The notes under the pieces: model-generated
What the model saw: the letters and a program-made list of their open reading frames with translations, nothing else
The model's database searches: none
What the model was told of the DNA's origin: nothing
DNA from: Streptomyces sp. AC550_RSS872
GTDB lineage: Bacteria; Actinomycetota; Actinomycetes; Streptomycetales; Streptomycetaceae
Direction of reading: 5' to 3'
Assembly (NCBI RefSeq): GCF_019049285.1
Contig: NZ_JAGMUL010000062.1
Coordinates: 1 to 64,000 of the forward strand
DNA length: 64,000 nucleotides
Shown: piece by piece, positions 24,316-33,209 of the stretch
Numbering within the stretch: position 1 is the stretch's first letter
How the letters are laid out: each line of letters starts with the position of its first letter
Translations under genes and position numbers: made by a program

Positions 24316-25700
24316 CCGAGCTCGCCAGCATGGACTTCCACCCGCAGCCCCAGGCCGGCGAGGCCCGGCCCTGGGCGTTCCCGGCGCCCGAGCGCGGCGA
24401 GCTGGACAACGGCCTGACGGTCCTGCGCTGCCACCGCCCCGGCCAGCAGGTCATCGCCGTCGAGGTGCTCCTGGACACGCCCCTGGACGCCGAGCCGAAG
24501 GGCCTGGACGGCATCGCCACGATCATGGCGCGCGCCCTCTCCGAGGGCACCGACAAGCACACCGCCGAGGAGTTCGCGGCCGAGCTGGAGCGCTGCGGCG
24601 CCACGCTCGACGCGTACGCCGACCACCCCGGCATCCGGGTCAGCCTCGAGGTGCCCGTCTCCCGTCTGCCGAAGGCGCTGGGGCTGCTCGCCGACGCGCT
24701 CAGGGCGCCCGCGTTCGACGACGCCGAGGTCGAGCGCCTGGTGCGCAACCGGCTCGACGAGATCCCGCACGAGCTGGCCAACCCCTCGCGCCGCGCCGCC
24801 AAGGAGCTCTCCAAGGAGCTGTTCCCGGCGACCTCGCGCATGTCGCGCCCCCGTCAGGGCACCGAGGACACGGTCGCGGGCATCGACTCGGCGGGCGTAC
24901 GCGCCTTCTACGAGCGGCACGTGCGCCCCGCCACCTCCACCGTCGTGGTCGTCGGCGACCTCACCGGCGTCGACCTCGACGCCCTGCTGGGCGACACCCT
25001 GGGCGCCTGGACCGGTTCCCCGGCCCAGCCCCGCCCCGTCCCGCCGGTCACCGCGGACGACACCGGGCGCGTCGTCATCGTGGACCGCCCGGGCGCCGTG
25101 CAGACGCAGCTGCTGATCGGCCGTATCGGCCCCGACCGGCACGACCGCGTGTGGCCCGCGCAGGTGCTCGGCACGTACTGCCTCGGCGGCACCCTCACCT
25201 CCCGCCTGGACAAGGTCCTGCGCGAGGAGAAGGGCTACACCTACGGCGTGCGGGCCTTCGGCCAGGTCCTGCGCTCCGCCCCGGACGGCACGGGCGCGGC
25301 GATGCTCGCCATCAGCGGCTCCGTCGACACCCCGAACACCGGTCCGGCGCTGGACGACCTCTGGAAGGTGCTGCGCGGGGTCGCCGGAGAGGGGCTCACC
25401 GACGCCGAGCGGGACTTCGCCGTGCAGAACCTCGTCGGGGTGGCCCCGCTGAAGTACGAGACGGCCGCCTCCGTGGCGAACACGCTGGCCGACCAGGTCG
25501 AGCAGCACCTGCCCGACGACTACCAGGCGAAGCTGTACCAGCAGCTGGCCTCGACCGGCACCGTCGAGGCCACCGCCGCGGCCGTGAGCGCCTTCCCGGT
25601 GGACCGGCTGGTGACGATCCTGGTCGGCGACGCGGCCGCGATCCGTGAGCCCGTCGAGGCCCTCGGCATCGGCGAAGTCACCGTCGTGGCAGCCGAGTAG
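24312..25700 (+). CDS. M16 family peptidase-like, non-catalytic subunit
   Basis: A 462-residue partner of the preceding peptidase. The N-terminal domain lacks HxxEH (the site reads GLDGIATIMARALSEG), so it cannot bind zinc. The C-terminal domain has the LREEKGYTYGVRAF block, whose Arg/Tyr pair completes the active site of heterodimeric M16 enzymes. GTG 24312 overlaps the upstream stop. Complementary loss of motifs in two coupled genes supports an obligate heterodimer. Confidence 0.9.
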   Translation: MTELASMDFHPQPQAGEARPWAFPAPERGELDNGLTVLRCHRPGQQVIAVEVLLDTPLDAEPKGLDGIATIMARALSEGTDKHTAEEFAAELERCGATLDAYADHPGIRVSLEVPVSRLPKALGLLADALRAPAFDDAEVERLVRNRLDEIPHELANPSRRAAKELSKELFPATSRMSRPRQGTEDTVAGIDSAGVRAFYERHVRPATSTVVVVGDLTGVDLDALLGDTLGAWTGSPAQPRPVPPVTADDTGRVVIVDRPGAVQTQLLIGRIGPDRHDRVWPAQVLGTYCLGGTLTSRLDKVLREEKGYTYGVRAFGQVLRSAPDGTGAAMLAISGSVDTPNTGPALDDLWKVLRGVAGEGLTDAERDFAVQNLVGVAPLKYETAASVANTLADQVEQHLPDDYQAKLYQQLASTGTVEATAAAVSAFPVDRLVTILVGDAAAIREPVEALGIGEVTVVAAE

Positions 25701-25758
25701 GGACCGAGCAGAGGTCCGATTGGAGACGACACCGCGTCGGTGACGGCACGCGTGCGTG

Positions 25759-25794
25759 AGGGGCCCTGGTGACTTCCAAGTCACCAGGGCCCCT
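25759..25794 (+). terminator. Strong terminator after the M16 operon
   Basis: A 17-bp inverted repeat (25759-25775 with 25778-25794) with a very short loop is followed by TTTAT, about 60 bases after the stop. Confidence 0.9.
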
Positions 25795-25943
25795 TTATGC
25801 CCGAATTGGGGGAGAGGTTGCCTGTCTGGCCTGTGGGATGCGCTACAAAAGCCGCGATCCGTTTGGGGATTGAAAGTCGTGCCGCTTAGCGTCTTCCGGG
25901 CTGTCCGTCAGGCAGTGCGCCGCGCCCGCGGCACCGGACAGTC

Positions 25944-26099
25944 ATCGCCGAGTCCCCGCATGGCGCGAGCCAGGGGAGCCGGGGACCCACCTGTAGTCCC
26001 TGGGGTGAATCGGACGCCCGCGCAGCCGCGAGGGGGTCCGTAGGAGACCTTCCTGCTCCGAACCCGTCAGCTAACCCGGTAGGCGAGAGGGAAGGAAAG
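25944..26099 (+). promoter_or_regulatory. ydaO-type c-di-AMP riboswitch
   Basis: The 156-base leader just upstream of the M23 peptidase has the hallmark blocks of the ydaO-yuaA motif: CCTGGGGTGAATCGG around 25999-26013, GACCTTCC around 26046, and CCGAACCCGTCAGCTAACC at 26058-26076 followed by GGTAGGCG. This class binds cyclic di-AMP and, in Streptomyces, typically sits before cell-wall hydrolase genes and lowers their expression when bound. The ends are approximate. Confidence 0.9.
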
Positions 26100-26112
26100 G
26101 ATCAGCCACTAC

Positions 26113-26898
26113 ATGGCGTTCACCTGCGCCACCGGGAAGAACCGCGCCTCGGGCAAGCACCGTCGCCCCGGCCGGTTCGAGCGCACCACCGCCCGCGCGG
26201 CGGGCGTCGCCGCCCTCACCGCCACCGGCGTCATGGGCACCCTGGCCGCCCCGGCGCTCGCCGCCGAACCCGCTGTCGAGCAGACCGGCCTCATCCCCGT
26301 CATCACCGTCGACGACACGCTCGCCGACCAGATCGACGCCCAGGCCGCCGCCCAGAAGCAGGCCGCCGAGGAGGCCGCGGCCCGGAAGAAGGCCGCCGAG
26401 GAGGCCGCGCGCAAGAAGGCGGCCGAGAAGGCCAAGCAGGAGCGCGAGGCCAAGGAGCGTGCCGCCCGCGAGGCCGAGCGCAAGCGCCTGCTGTCCTACG
26501 TCGCCCCGATATCGGGCTCGTACGTCTCCACGGGCTACAAGGCCGGCGGAGCCGTCTGGTCCTCCGGCAGCCACACGGGCGTCGACTTCCACGCCGCCAG
26601 CGGTACCTCCGTCCACGCGGTCGGCTCCGGCACCGTCGTGGAGGCCGGCTGGGGCGGGTCGTACGGCAACAACATCGTGATCAAGATGAACGACGGTACG
26701 TACACCCAGTACGGCCACCTGTCGTCCATAGGCGTCTCGGTCGGCCAGACCGTCACGCCGGGCCAGCAGATCGGCCTGTCCGGCGCCACCGGCAACGTCA
26801 CCGGAGCGCACCTGCACTTCGAGGCCCGTACGACCGCCGAGTACGGCTCCGACATCGACCCCGTCGCCTACCTCCGCTCGCACGGCGTGAACGTCTGA
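26113..26898 (+). CDS. Secreted LytM/M23 peptidoglycan endopeptidase with coiled coil
   Basis: A 261-residue exported protein. A signal peptide occupies about residues 1-51 (basic start, hydrophobic core, cleavage after APALAA). Residues 75-125 are an Ala/Lys/Glu-rich coiled coil. The C-terminal M23 domain (about 132-258) has zinc ligands in HTGVDFH (His and Asp) and HLHFE (His). It should cut peptide cross-bridges of peptidoglycan during growth or germination. ATG 26113 sits 14 bases after the riboswitch, with GGAAGGAAAGG as ribosome site, so ligand binding could control both elongation and translation. Confidence 0.92.
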   Translation: MAFTCATGKNRASGKHRRPGRFERTTARAAGVAALTATGVMGTLAAPALAAEPAVEQTGLIPVITVDDTLADQIDAQAAAQKQAAEEAAARKKAAEEAARKKAAEKAKQEREAKERAAREAERKRLLSYVAPISGSYVSTGYKAGGAVWSSGSHTGVDFHAASGTSVHAVGSGTVVEAGWGGSYGNNIVIKMNDGTYTQYGHLSSIGVSVGQTVTPGQQIGLSGATGNVTGAHLHFEARTTAEYGSDIDPVAYLRSHGVNV

Positions 26899-26950
26899 CG
26901 CCTCCCGCGCCCCACCCGAAGCTCCGCTTCCCCGTAGGTCGGCTTCCCCG

Positions 26951-26976
26951 AAGCCCCGGCTCCCGAGCCGGGGCTT
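26951..26976 (+). terminator. Terminator after the M23 peptidase gene
   Basis: A perfect 11-bp stem (26951-26961 with 26966-26976), loop CCCG, followed by TCGG. Confidence 0.8.
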
Positions 26977-27117
26977 TCGGCGTTTCCCGGAAGATCGGAT
27001 GACCAAAAAATATCCATGGATTCCGGCCCGCCGTCGGAAATTCCGGCCGCTTGCAATAGAGTCACTGAACACACGTCATTCGTCGACGTTTCACGGGGAT
27101 TAAGGCGGAGGTCGGTC

Positions 27118-27813
27118 ATGCGTATTCCGGCGCACTCGGTATGCACCGCGATCCGGGACGACATCGTCGCCGGCGTCTACGAGCGCGGCGGCCGGCTCAC
27201 CGAGGAACTGCTCGCACGCCGCTACGGCGTCTCCCGCGTCCCCGTGCGGGAGGCCCTGCGCACCCTGGAGGCGGAGGGCTTCGTGGTGACCCGGCGGCAC
27301 GCGGGCGCGTGCGTCGCCGAACCGACCGAGCAGGAGGCCGCCGACCTGCTGGAGATGCGCACGCTGCTGGAGCCGCTCGGCGCCGCCCGGGCCGCCCAGC
27401 GACGCACCGAGGCCCATCTGAAGGTGCTGCGCGGCCTGGTCAGGCTGGGCCAGGAGCGGGCCAGGAGGGGCAGCAGCGAGGATCTGCGCTCGCTGGGCGG
27501 CTGGTTCCACGAGACGCTGGCCCAGGCCTCCGGCAGCCCTGCGCTGGCCTCGATGCTGACCCAACTGCGCCACAAGATCGCCTGGATGTACGCCGTGGAC
27601 GCGCCGGTCAACCCGGTGGAGTCATGGACCGAGCACGGTGCGATCGTGGACGCGGTGGCGCGCGGCGACGGTGAGCGCGCCCGAGGCGTCACGGCCCTGC
27701 ACGCCGAGCGCGCGATCTCCGCGCACCGGCTGCGGTTCGGCTCCGGCGGTGATCGCGCCGAGCGCGTGAGGAATTCGCAACATCCCGTAAACATGCCGAG
27801 CCTGCGGCATTAA
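27118..27813 (+). CDS. GntR/FadR-family transcriptional regulator
   Basis: A 231-residue regulator. The winged helix-turn-helix spans residues 5-70 (ELLARRYGVSRVPVREALRTLEAEGFV), and a FadR C-terminal helical ligand domain follows (LLEMRTLLEPLGAA, WFHETLAQASGSP, EHGAIVDAVARGD). ATG 27118 is preceded by GGAGG at 27106-27110. It is not linked to an obvious target operon; autoregulation is likely by family. The upstream region is A/T-rich for this genome (AAAAAATATCCATGG at 27004-27018). Effector unknown. Confidence 0.88.
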   Translation: MRIPAHSVCTAIRDDIVAGVYERGGRLTEELLARRYGVSRVPVREALRTLEAEGFVVTRRHAGACVAEPTEQEAADLLEMRTLLEPLGAARAAQRRTEAHLKVLRGLVRLGQERARRGSSEDLRSLGGWFHETLAQASGSPALASMLTQLRHKIAWMYAVDAPVNPVESWTEHGAIVDAVARGDGERARGVTALHAERAISAHRLRFGSGGDRAERVRNSQHPVNMPSLRH

Positions 27814-27846
27814 CACGGGCGCCGTATACAAAGAGGGGATATTCGG

Positions 27847-27872
27847 GGGCAGGGAATTTCTGCTGCCCTTTT
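27847..27872 (+). terminator. Terminator after the GntR gene
   Basis: A GGGCAG / CTGCCC stem (27847-27852 with 27863-27868) with a 10-base loop is followed by TTTT. Confidence 0.6.
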
Positions 27873-27959
27873 CAGGCGTGCCGTCAATTCTCACGGCCGC
27901 CCGTCCCCGAAAATTCCACCGTCGGCCCGAAACAGTGACGCCGTGCCCGCCGAAACAGC

Positions 27960-27994
27960 GAAGCCGCGCCCGCCGGGAAGACGGACGCGGCTTC
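27960..27994 (-). terminator. Terminator after ptsH
   Basis: A 9-bp perfect stem (27960-27968 with 27986-27994), with further pairing inside, lies 31 bases downstream of the ptsH stop on the minus strand. Confidence 0.65.
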
Positions 27995-28025
27995 ACCGCT
28001 TGCTACGGAGTCCCGCTCAGGTCCT

Positions 28026-28307
28026 TCAGACCGTCTCGGGCAGCTCCTCGAGGCCCTCGGAGACCAGCTTCGCCAGACGGTCGAGGGCGACGTCCGCACC
28101 CTCGGCGTCGGAGGCGAGGACGATCTCCTCGCCGCCCTGGGCGCCCAGGCCCAGAACGGCCAGCATGGAGGCCGCGTTGACGGGGTTGCCGCCGGCCTTG
28201 GCGATCGTCACCGGGATACCTGCGGCCGTGGCGGCCCGGACGAAGATGGAAGCGGGGCGGGCGTGAAGGCCCTCGGCCCAGCCGACGTTGACGCGGCGCT
28301 CAGCCAT
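28026..28307 (-). CDS. ptsH: Phosphocarrier protein HPr
   Basis: A 93-residue HPr of the phosphotransferase system; it accepts phosphate from enzyme I and passes it to sugar-specific IIA proteins. The phosphorylated residue is His15 in GLHARPAS. Ser47 occupies the place of the regulatory serine of Gram-positive HPr (NAASMLAVLGLG). It is monocistronic, with a terminator downstream and a promoter upstream; enzyme I and IIA genes are elsewhere, as in S. coelicolor. Confidence 0.96.
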   Translation of the reverse strand: MAERRVNVGWAEGLHARPASIFVRAATAAGIPVTIAKAGGNPVNAASMLAVLGLGAQGGEEIVLASDAEGADVALDRLAKLVSEGLEELPETV

Positions 28308-28334
28308 GTGATGCTGCCCTTCGGTGTTCAGGGT

Positions 28335-28363
28335 TGTCTAGACCAGTTTCCCACACCCGTGAA
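28335..28363 (-). promoter_or_regulatory. Promoter of ptsH
   Basis: Read on the minus strand: TTCACG (complement of 28358-28363), a 17-base spacer, TAGACA (complement of 28335-28340), about 28 bases before the ptsH start. This is a good match to the vegetative consensus. Confidence 0.6.
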
Positions 28364-28485
28364 GCCTGCCGGGAGAGACAGAACGTCCCTCCCGAGGTGA
28401 CCGTCGGGTCGCGGCCTCGACCCGACATACGTCCTCCACAGACTGCCTCGCGCCGTTGTCGTACGCGAGCCGTACTCTGGGCCCC

Positions 28486-31332
28486 ATGCAGAGCGCCTCG
28501 GACCGGCACGAGTACCCCGCCCACTGGGAAGCCGACGTGGTGCTGCGCGACGGCGGCACCGCACGCATCCGCCCCATCACCGTTGATGACGCCGAGCGTC
28601 TGGTCAGCTTCTACGAGCAGGTGTCGGACGAGTCGAAGTACTACCGCTTCTTCGCGCCCTACCCGCGACTGTCCGCGAAGGACGTCCACCGCTTCACGCA
28701 CCACGACTTTGTGGACCGGGTGGGACTCGCGGCCACGGTGGGCGGCGAGTTCATCGCCACCGTACGCTACGACCGGATCGGCGCCCACGGAATGCCTGCG
28801 TCGGCACCGGCCGACGAGGCCGAGGTCGCCTTCCTCGTCCAGGACGCCCACCAGGGCCGCGGTGTCGCCTCCGCGCTGCTCGAACACATCGGCGCCGTCG
28901 CCCGCGAGCGCGGCATCCGCCGCTTCGCCGCCGAGGTGCTCCCGGCCAACACCAAGATGATCAAGGTGTTCACGGACGCCGGGTACACCCAGAAGCGCAG
29001 CTTCGAGGACGGCGTCGTACGCCTGGAGTTCGACCTGGAACCGACGGACCGCTCGCTCGCCGTGCAGTACGCGCGCGAGCAGCGCGCCGAGGCCCGGTCC
29101 GTGCGCCGCCTGCTGGTGCCCGGCTCGGTCGCCGTCATCGGCGTCGGCCGCGCCCCTGGCGGCGTGGGGCGCAGTGTCCTCGGCAACATCAGGGACGCCG
29201 GGTTCGCGGGACGGCTGTACGCGGTGAACAGGGCGTTCCCGGAGGACCTCAAGGAAGTCGACGGGGTCGCCGCGCACCGCTCGATGCGGGACATCGACGA
29301 GCAGGTCGATCTCGCGGTGGTCGCCGTACCCGCCGAGTACGTCCCCGATGTGGTCACCGAGTGCGGCGAGCACGGCGTACAGGGTCTGGTCGTGCTCTCC
29401 GCCGGCTACGCCGAGAGCGGGCCCGACGGGCGGGAGCGGCAGCGCGAACTCGTCCGGCACGCGCGCGCGTACGGCATGCGCATCATCGGGCCGAACGCCT
29501 TCGGGATCATCAACACCTCCGCCGACGTCCGGCTGAACGCCTCTCTGGCGCCCGAAATGCCCCGTCCGGGCCGGATCGGACTGTTCGCCCAGTCCGGCGC
29601 GATCGGGATCGCCCTGCTGTCACGGCTGCATCGACGGGGCGGCGGCGTGACCGGAGTCACAGGCGTGTCGACCCTGGTCTCGTCCGGCAACCGGGCCGAC
29701 GTGTCCGGCAACGACGTTCTCCAGTACTGGTACGACGACCCGGACACCGACGTCGTCCTGATGTACCTGGAGTCCATCGGCAACCCCCGCAAGTTCACCC
29801 GCCTCGCCCGGCGTACGGCGGCGGCGAAGCCGCTGGTCGTGGTCCAGGGCGCGCGGCACGGCGGTGCGGCGCCCCAGGGGCACGCCGTACGGGCCACGCG
29901 GCTGCCGCACACCACGGTGTCCGCGCTGCTGCGGCAGGCCGGCGTGATCCGGGTGGACACGATCACCGAGCTCGTGGACGCGGGGCTGCTGCTCGCACGC
30001 CAGCCGCTGCCGACCGGCCCGCGCGTGGCGATCCTCGGCAACTCCGAGTCGCTGGGGCTGCTGACCTACGACGCCTGTCTCTCCGAAGGGCTGCGGCCGT
30101 TGCCGCCGCTGGACCTGACGACCGGGGCCTCGGCGGCCGACTTCCACGAGGCGCTGTCGCACGCGTTGGCCGACGAGACGTGCGACGCGGTCGCCGTCAC
30201 CGCCATCCCGGCGATCGGGGGCGCCTCGACCGGCGACGCCGAGCTGGCGGAGGCGCTGCGCTCGGCGGCCGAGCGGGTACCGGGCAAGCCGGTCCTGGTG
30301 GTGCACGTGGAGCTCGGCGGGCTCGCGGAGGCCCTGTCGGCCGCGGCGAGCACCGCACCGCAGGCGGCCACCAAGGCGCCCGGCATCGCGAACCGAGCCC
30401 ACCCGTTCCGCCCCCTGGACTTCCCGGCAGACCCCCCGCCCGCCCCGTCCGGCGCCGCGGACAACGCCCCTCGGCTCATCCCCGCCTACCCCGCTGCCGA
30501 GCGAGCCGTCCGCGCCCTCGCCGAAGCCGTCAAGTACTCCCAGTGGCGGCGCGACGCGGCCGACCCCGGCCGGGTGCCCGAGTACGACGACATCGACGAG
30601 AAGGGCGCCGCCAGGCTGATCGGCGGACTCCTCGCGCGTGGGCAGGGACTCACGCTCGGCACGGACGAGACCGCCGACCTGCTCGGCAAGTACGGAATCC
30701 AGGTGCACCGCGCCCTGCACGCCCCCACGCCCGACGCCGCCGCCGACGCCGCCCACACCCTCGGCTACCCCGTCGCCCTCAAGGCCACGGCACCCCATCT
30801 GCGGCACCGCGCCGACCTCGGCGGCGTACGGCTCGATCTCGCGGACGAGGAACAACTGCGGCGGGCGTACGCCGAGTTGACCGACCTGTTCGGCAAGCCG
30901 GAGGAGCTGAGGCCGGTCGTGCAGGGCATGGCACCGCGCGGCGTCGACACCGTCGTACGGGCCGTGATCGACCCGGCGGCCGGTGCCGTGCTGTCCTTCG
31001 GGCTCGCCGGAGCCGCCTCACAGCTGCTCGGCGACATGGCGCACCGGCTCATCCCGGTCACCGACCGCGAGGCGACGTCGATCATCCGCTCGATCCGGAC
31101 GGCTCCGCTGCTGTTCGGCTGGCGCGGCTCCAAGCCCGTGGACACCCCTGCCCTGGAGGAGCTGCTGCTGCGGGTGTCGCGGCTGGTCGACGACCACCCC
31201 GAGGTCGTCGCGGTCACCCTGGAGCCGGTCGTCGTCGCCACCCACGGTCTGAGCGTGCTCGGCGCCTCCGTACGCCTCGCCCCGCCGCCCGCCCGCGACG
31301 ACCTCGGACCGAGGACGCTGCCCACGTACTGA
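28486..31332 (+). CDS. Pat-type protein acetyltransferase: GNAT fused to acyl-CoA synthetase-like domains
   Basis: A 948-residue fusion. Residues 20-195 are a GNAT acetyltransferase (acetyl-CoA loop QDAHQGRGVASALLEH). Residues 205-640 are the CoA-binding and ligase-CoA domains of ADP-forming acyl-CoA synthetases (SVAVIGVGRAPGGVGRSVL, FAQSGAIGIALL, VSSGNRADVSGNDVL), and an ATP-grasp domain follows (about 700-940; KYGIQVHRALHAP, YPVALKATAP). Related Streptomyces proteins with this domain order acetylate acyl-CoA synthetases on lysine, lowering their activity, with the synthetase-like part acting as sensor. ATG 28486 is supported by family length; it has no strong ribosome site. Confidence 0.88.
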   Translation: MQSASDRHEYPAHWEADVVLRDGGTARIRPITVDDAERLVSFYEQVSDESKYYRFFAPYPRLSAKDVHRFTHHDFVDRVGLAATVGGEFIATVRYDRIGAHGMPASAPADEAEVAFLVQDAHQGRGVASALLEHIGAVARERGIRRFAAEVLPANTKMIKVFTDAGYTQKRSFEDGVVRLEFDLEPTDRSLAVQYAREQRAEARSVRRLLVPGSVAVIGVGRAPGGVGRSVLGNIRDAGFAGRLYAVNRAFPEDLKEVDGVAAHRSMRDIDEQVDLAVVAVPAEYVPDVVTECGEHGVQGLVVLSAGYAESGPDGRERQRELVRHARAYGMRIIGPNAFGIINTSADVRLNASLAPEMPRPGRIGLFAQSGAIGIALLSRLHRRGGGVTGVTGVSTLVSSGNRADVSGNDVLQYWYDDPDTDVVLMYLESIGNPRKFTRLARRTAAAKPLVVVQGARHGGAAPQGHAVRATRLPHTTVSALLRQAGVIRVDTITELVDAGLLLARQPLPTGPRVAILGNSESLGLLTYDACLSEGLRPLPPLDLTTGASAADFHEALSHALADETCDAVAVTAIPAIGGASTGDAELAEALRSAAERVPGKPVLVVHVELGGLAEALSAAASTAPQAATKAPGIANRAHPFRPLDFPADPPPAPSGAADNAPRLIPAYPAAERAVRALAEAVKYSQWRRDAADPGRVPEYDDIDEKGAARLIGGLLARGQGLTLGTDETADLLGKYGIQVHRALHAPTPDAAADAAHTLGYPVALKATAPHLRHRADLGGVRLDLADEEQLRRAYAELTDLFGKPEELRPVVQGMAPRGVDTVVRAVIDPAAGAVLSFGLAGAASQLLGDMAHRLIPVTDREATSIIRSIRTAPLLFGWRGSKPVDTPALEELLLRVSRLVDDHPEVVAVTLEPVVVATHGLSVLGASVRLAPPPARDDLGPRTLPTY

Positions 31333-31384
31333 GACCGCCCTGAGCGGTGCCTCGCAGTCAGTGCGCCCCCGTAGGATGGGCGTC

Positions 31385-31972
31385 ATGGCCAAGACCAGTA
31401 CGACGACCCAGGGGCTGCGCGCGGCGATCGAGCGCAGCGGCTACTACCCGGCCCTCGTGGCCGAGGCGGTGGAGGCCGCCGTGGGCGGCGAGCCCATCCG
31501 GTCGTACCTGGTCCACCAGGAGACGACGTTCGACCAGAACGAGGTGCGGCGGCACGTGACCGTCCTCGTCCTCACCGGCAACCGTTTCATCGTCAGCCAC
31601 ACCGACGAGCAGGCCGCGGACAACACCTCCCCGACCCCGTACGCCACCACCTCCACCGAGTCGGTGAAGATCGGCCGGATCTCGTCGGTCGTCCTCAGCC
31701 GTGTCGTCGCCAACCCGGAGAAGTACAAGCCGGGCACGCTGCCCCGCGAGGTCGTACTGACCATCGGGTGGGGCGCCGTCTCCCGCATCGACCTGGAGCC
31801 GGCCGCCTGCGGCGACCCCAACTGCGAGGCCGACCACGGCTACACCGGCAGCTCGACGGCCGACGACCTCAGCCTGCGGGTCAGCGAGGCCGGCGACGGC
31901 CCCGAGACCGTCCGGCAGGCCCTTGCCTTCGCCCAGTCGCTCTCCGAGGCGACCGCGGACCTCGCTCGCTGA
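31385..31972 (+). CDS. DUF5998 family protein
   Basis: A 195-residue soluble protein conserved in actinobacteria, without a known function. Visible features are the N-terminal ATQGL-like helix, YYPALVAEAVEAAV, a beta-rich middle (VTVLVLTGNRFIVSHTDE), CGDPNCEADHGYTG with two cysteines and a histidine, and a C-terminal helix. The stop overlaps the start of the next gene by one base (TGATG), so the two are cotranslated; the partner is a phosphoesterase. Confidence 0.85.
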   Translation: MAKTSTTTQGLRAAIERSGYYPALVAEAVEAAVGGEPIRSYLVHQETTFDQNEVRRHVTVLVLTGNRFIVSHTDEQAADNTSPTPYATTSTESVKIGRISSVVLSRVVANPEKYKPGTLPREVVLTIGWGAVSRIDLEPAACGDPNCEADHGYTGSSTADDLSLRVSEAGDGPETVRQALAFAQSLSEATADLAR

Positions 31973-33165
31973 TGGCGCAGACCACCGCCTGGGACCCCCA
32001 CCCGGAACCCCTCGCCGTCCACTCCGCGCCCGTCCCCGAGTACGGCAGCGGCTCGCTCGCCGACCTCCTGCCCACGCTGGCCGCGGGCATGGCCGTACCC
32101 GGGATGACCGCCACGATCCCCGAGCTGACCGCCGCCGACCGCACCTGCGTGTTCCTGATCGACGGCCTCGGCTGGGAGCAGCTCAAGGCGCACCCCGAGG
32201 ACGCGCCGTTCATGACCTCGCTCCTGGGCAGCTCGCGCGGCGGCACCGGACGCCCGATCACCGCCGGCTACCCGGCGACCACCGCGACCTCCCTCGCCTC
32301 CGTGGGCACCGGCCTGCCGCCCGGCGCGCACGGCCTGCCCGGATACACCGTGCGCAACCCCGAGACCGGCGAGCTGATGAACCAGCTGCGCTGGAACCCG
32401 TGGACGTCACCGCGCGTCTGGCAGCCGTACCCCACGGTCTTCCAGCTGGCACAGCAGGCGGGTGTGCACGCCGCTCAGGTGTCCTCGCCCACCTTCCAGA
32501 ACACCCCCCTCACCAAGGTCGCGCTGAGTGGCGGAACGTTCCTCGGGCGGCTGACCGGCGAGGACCGTATGGACCTCGCCGCGGAGCAACTGGCCGCGGA
32601 CGATCGCTCCTTGGTCTACACGTACTACGCCGAACTCGACGGCGCAGGCCACCGCTACGGCGTCGACTCCGACACCTGGCGCGGCCAGCTGATGTACGTC
32701 GACCGGCTCGTCCAGCGCCTCGCCGAGCAGCTGCCGCCGCGCAGCGCGCTCTACGTCACCGCCGACCACGGCATGATCGACGTGGCCTTCGACGAGGAGC
32801 ACCGCATCGACTTCGACGAGGACTGGGAGCTGCGCGCGGGCGTCGCCCTGCTGGGCGGCGAGGGCCGGGCCCGGCACGTCTACGCCGTGCCCGGTGCCGC
32901 GAACGACGTGCTGACCTGCTGGCGCGAGGTGCTCGGCGAGCAGTTCTGGGTGGCATCCCGGGACGAGGCGATCGAGGCGGGCTGGTTCGGGCCGCGGATC
33001 GACGAGCGGGTGTACGACCGGATCGGCGACGTGATCGCGGCCGCGCGGGACGACGTCCTGATCATCGCGTCCGAACGGGAGCCGAAGGAGTCGGTGATGG
33101 TCGGCAACCACGGCTCGATGACCCCCGCCGAGCAGCTGGTCCCCCTGCTCGAAGTACGCTCCTGA
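31972..33165 (+). CDS. Alkaline phosphatase superfamily protein (nucleotide pyrophosphatase/phosphodiesterase type)
   Basis: A 397-residue metal-dependent phosphoesterase. Metal-ligand and nucleophile segments are visible: FLIDGLGWEQ (first Asp), YPATTATSLASVGTG (Thr nucleophile region), YYAELDGAGHRYG (Asp/His), VTADHGMIDV (Asp-His) and VGNHGSM (last His). These match the type I phosphodiesterase/nucleotide pyrophosphatase branch. There is no signal peptide, so it is cytoplasmic. ATG 31972 overlaps the DUF5998 stop, and the tk gene follows after 44 bases; a link to nucleotide metabolism is plausible. Confidence 0.88.
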   Translation: MAQTTAWDPHPEPLAVHSAPVPEYGSGSLADLLPTLAAGMAVPGMTATIPELTAADRTCVFLIDGLGWEQLKAHPEDAPFMTSLLGSSRGGTGRPITAGYPATTATSLASVGTGLPPGAHGLPGYTVRNPETGELMNQLRWNPWTSPRVWQPYPTVFQLAQQAGVHAAQVSSPTFQNTPLTKVALSGGTFLGRLTGEDRMDLAAEQLAADDRSLVYTYYAELDGAGHRYGVDSDTWRGQLMYVDRLVQRLAEQLPPRSALYVTADHGMIDVAFDEEHRIDFDEDWELRAGVALLGGEGRARHVYAVPGAANDVLTCWREVLGEQFWVASRDEAIEAGWFGPRIDERVYDRIGDVIAAARDDVLIIASEREPKESVMVGNHGSMTPAEQLVPLLEVRS

Positions 33166-33209
33166 CGACTCCCTCCGTTCTCTCGCTGCCGAAAGGTGCT
33201 CAACTCAAC

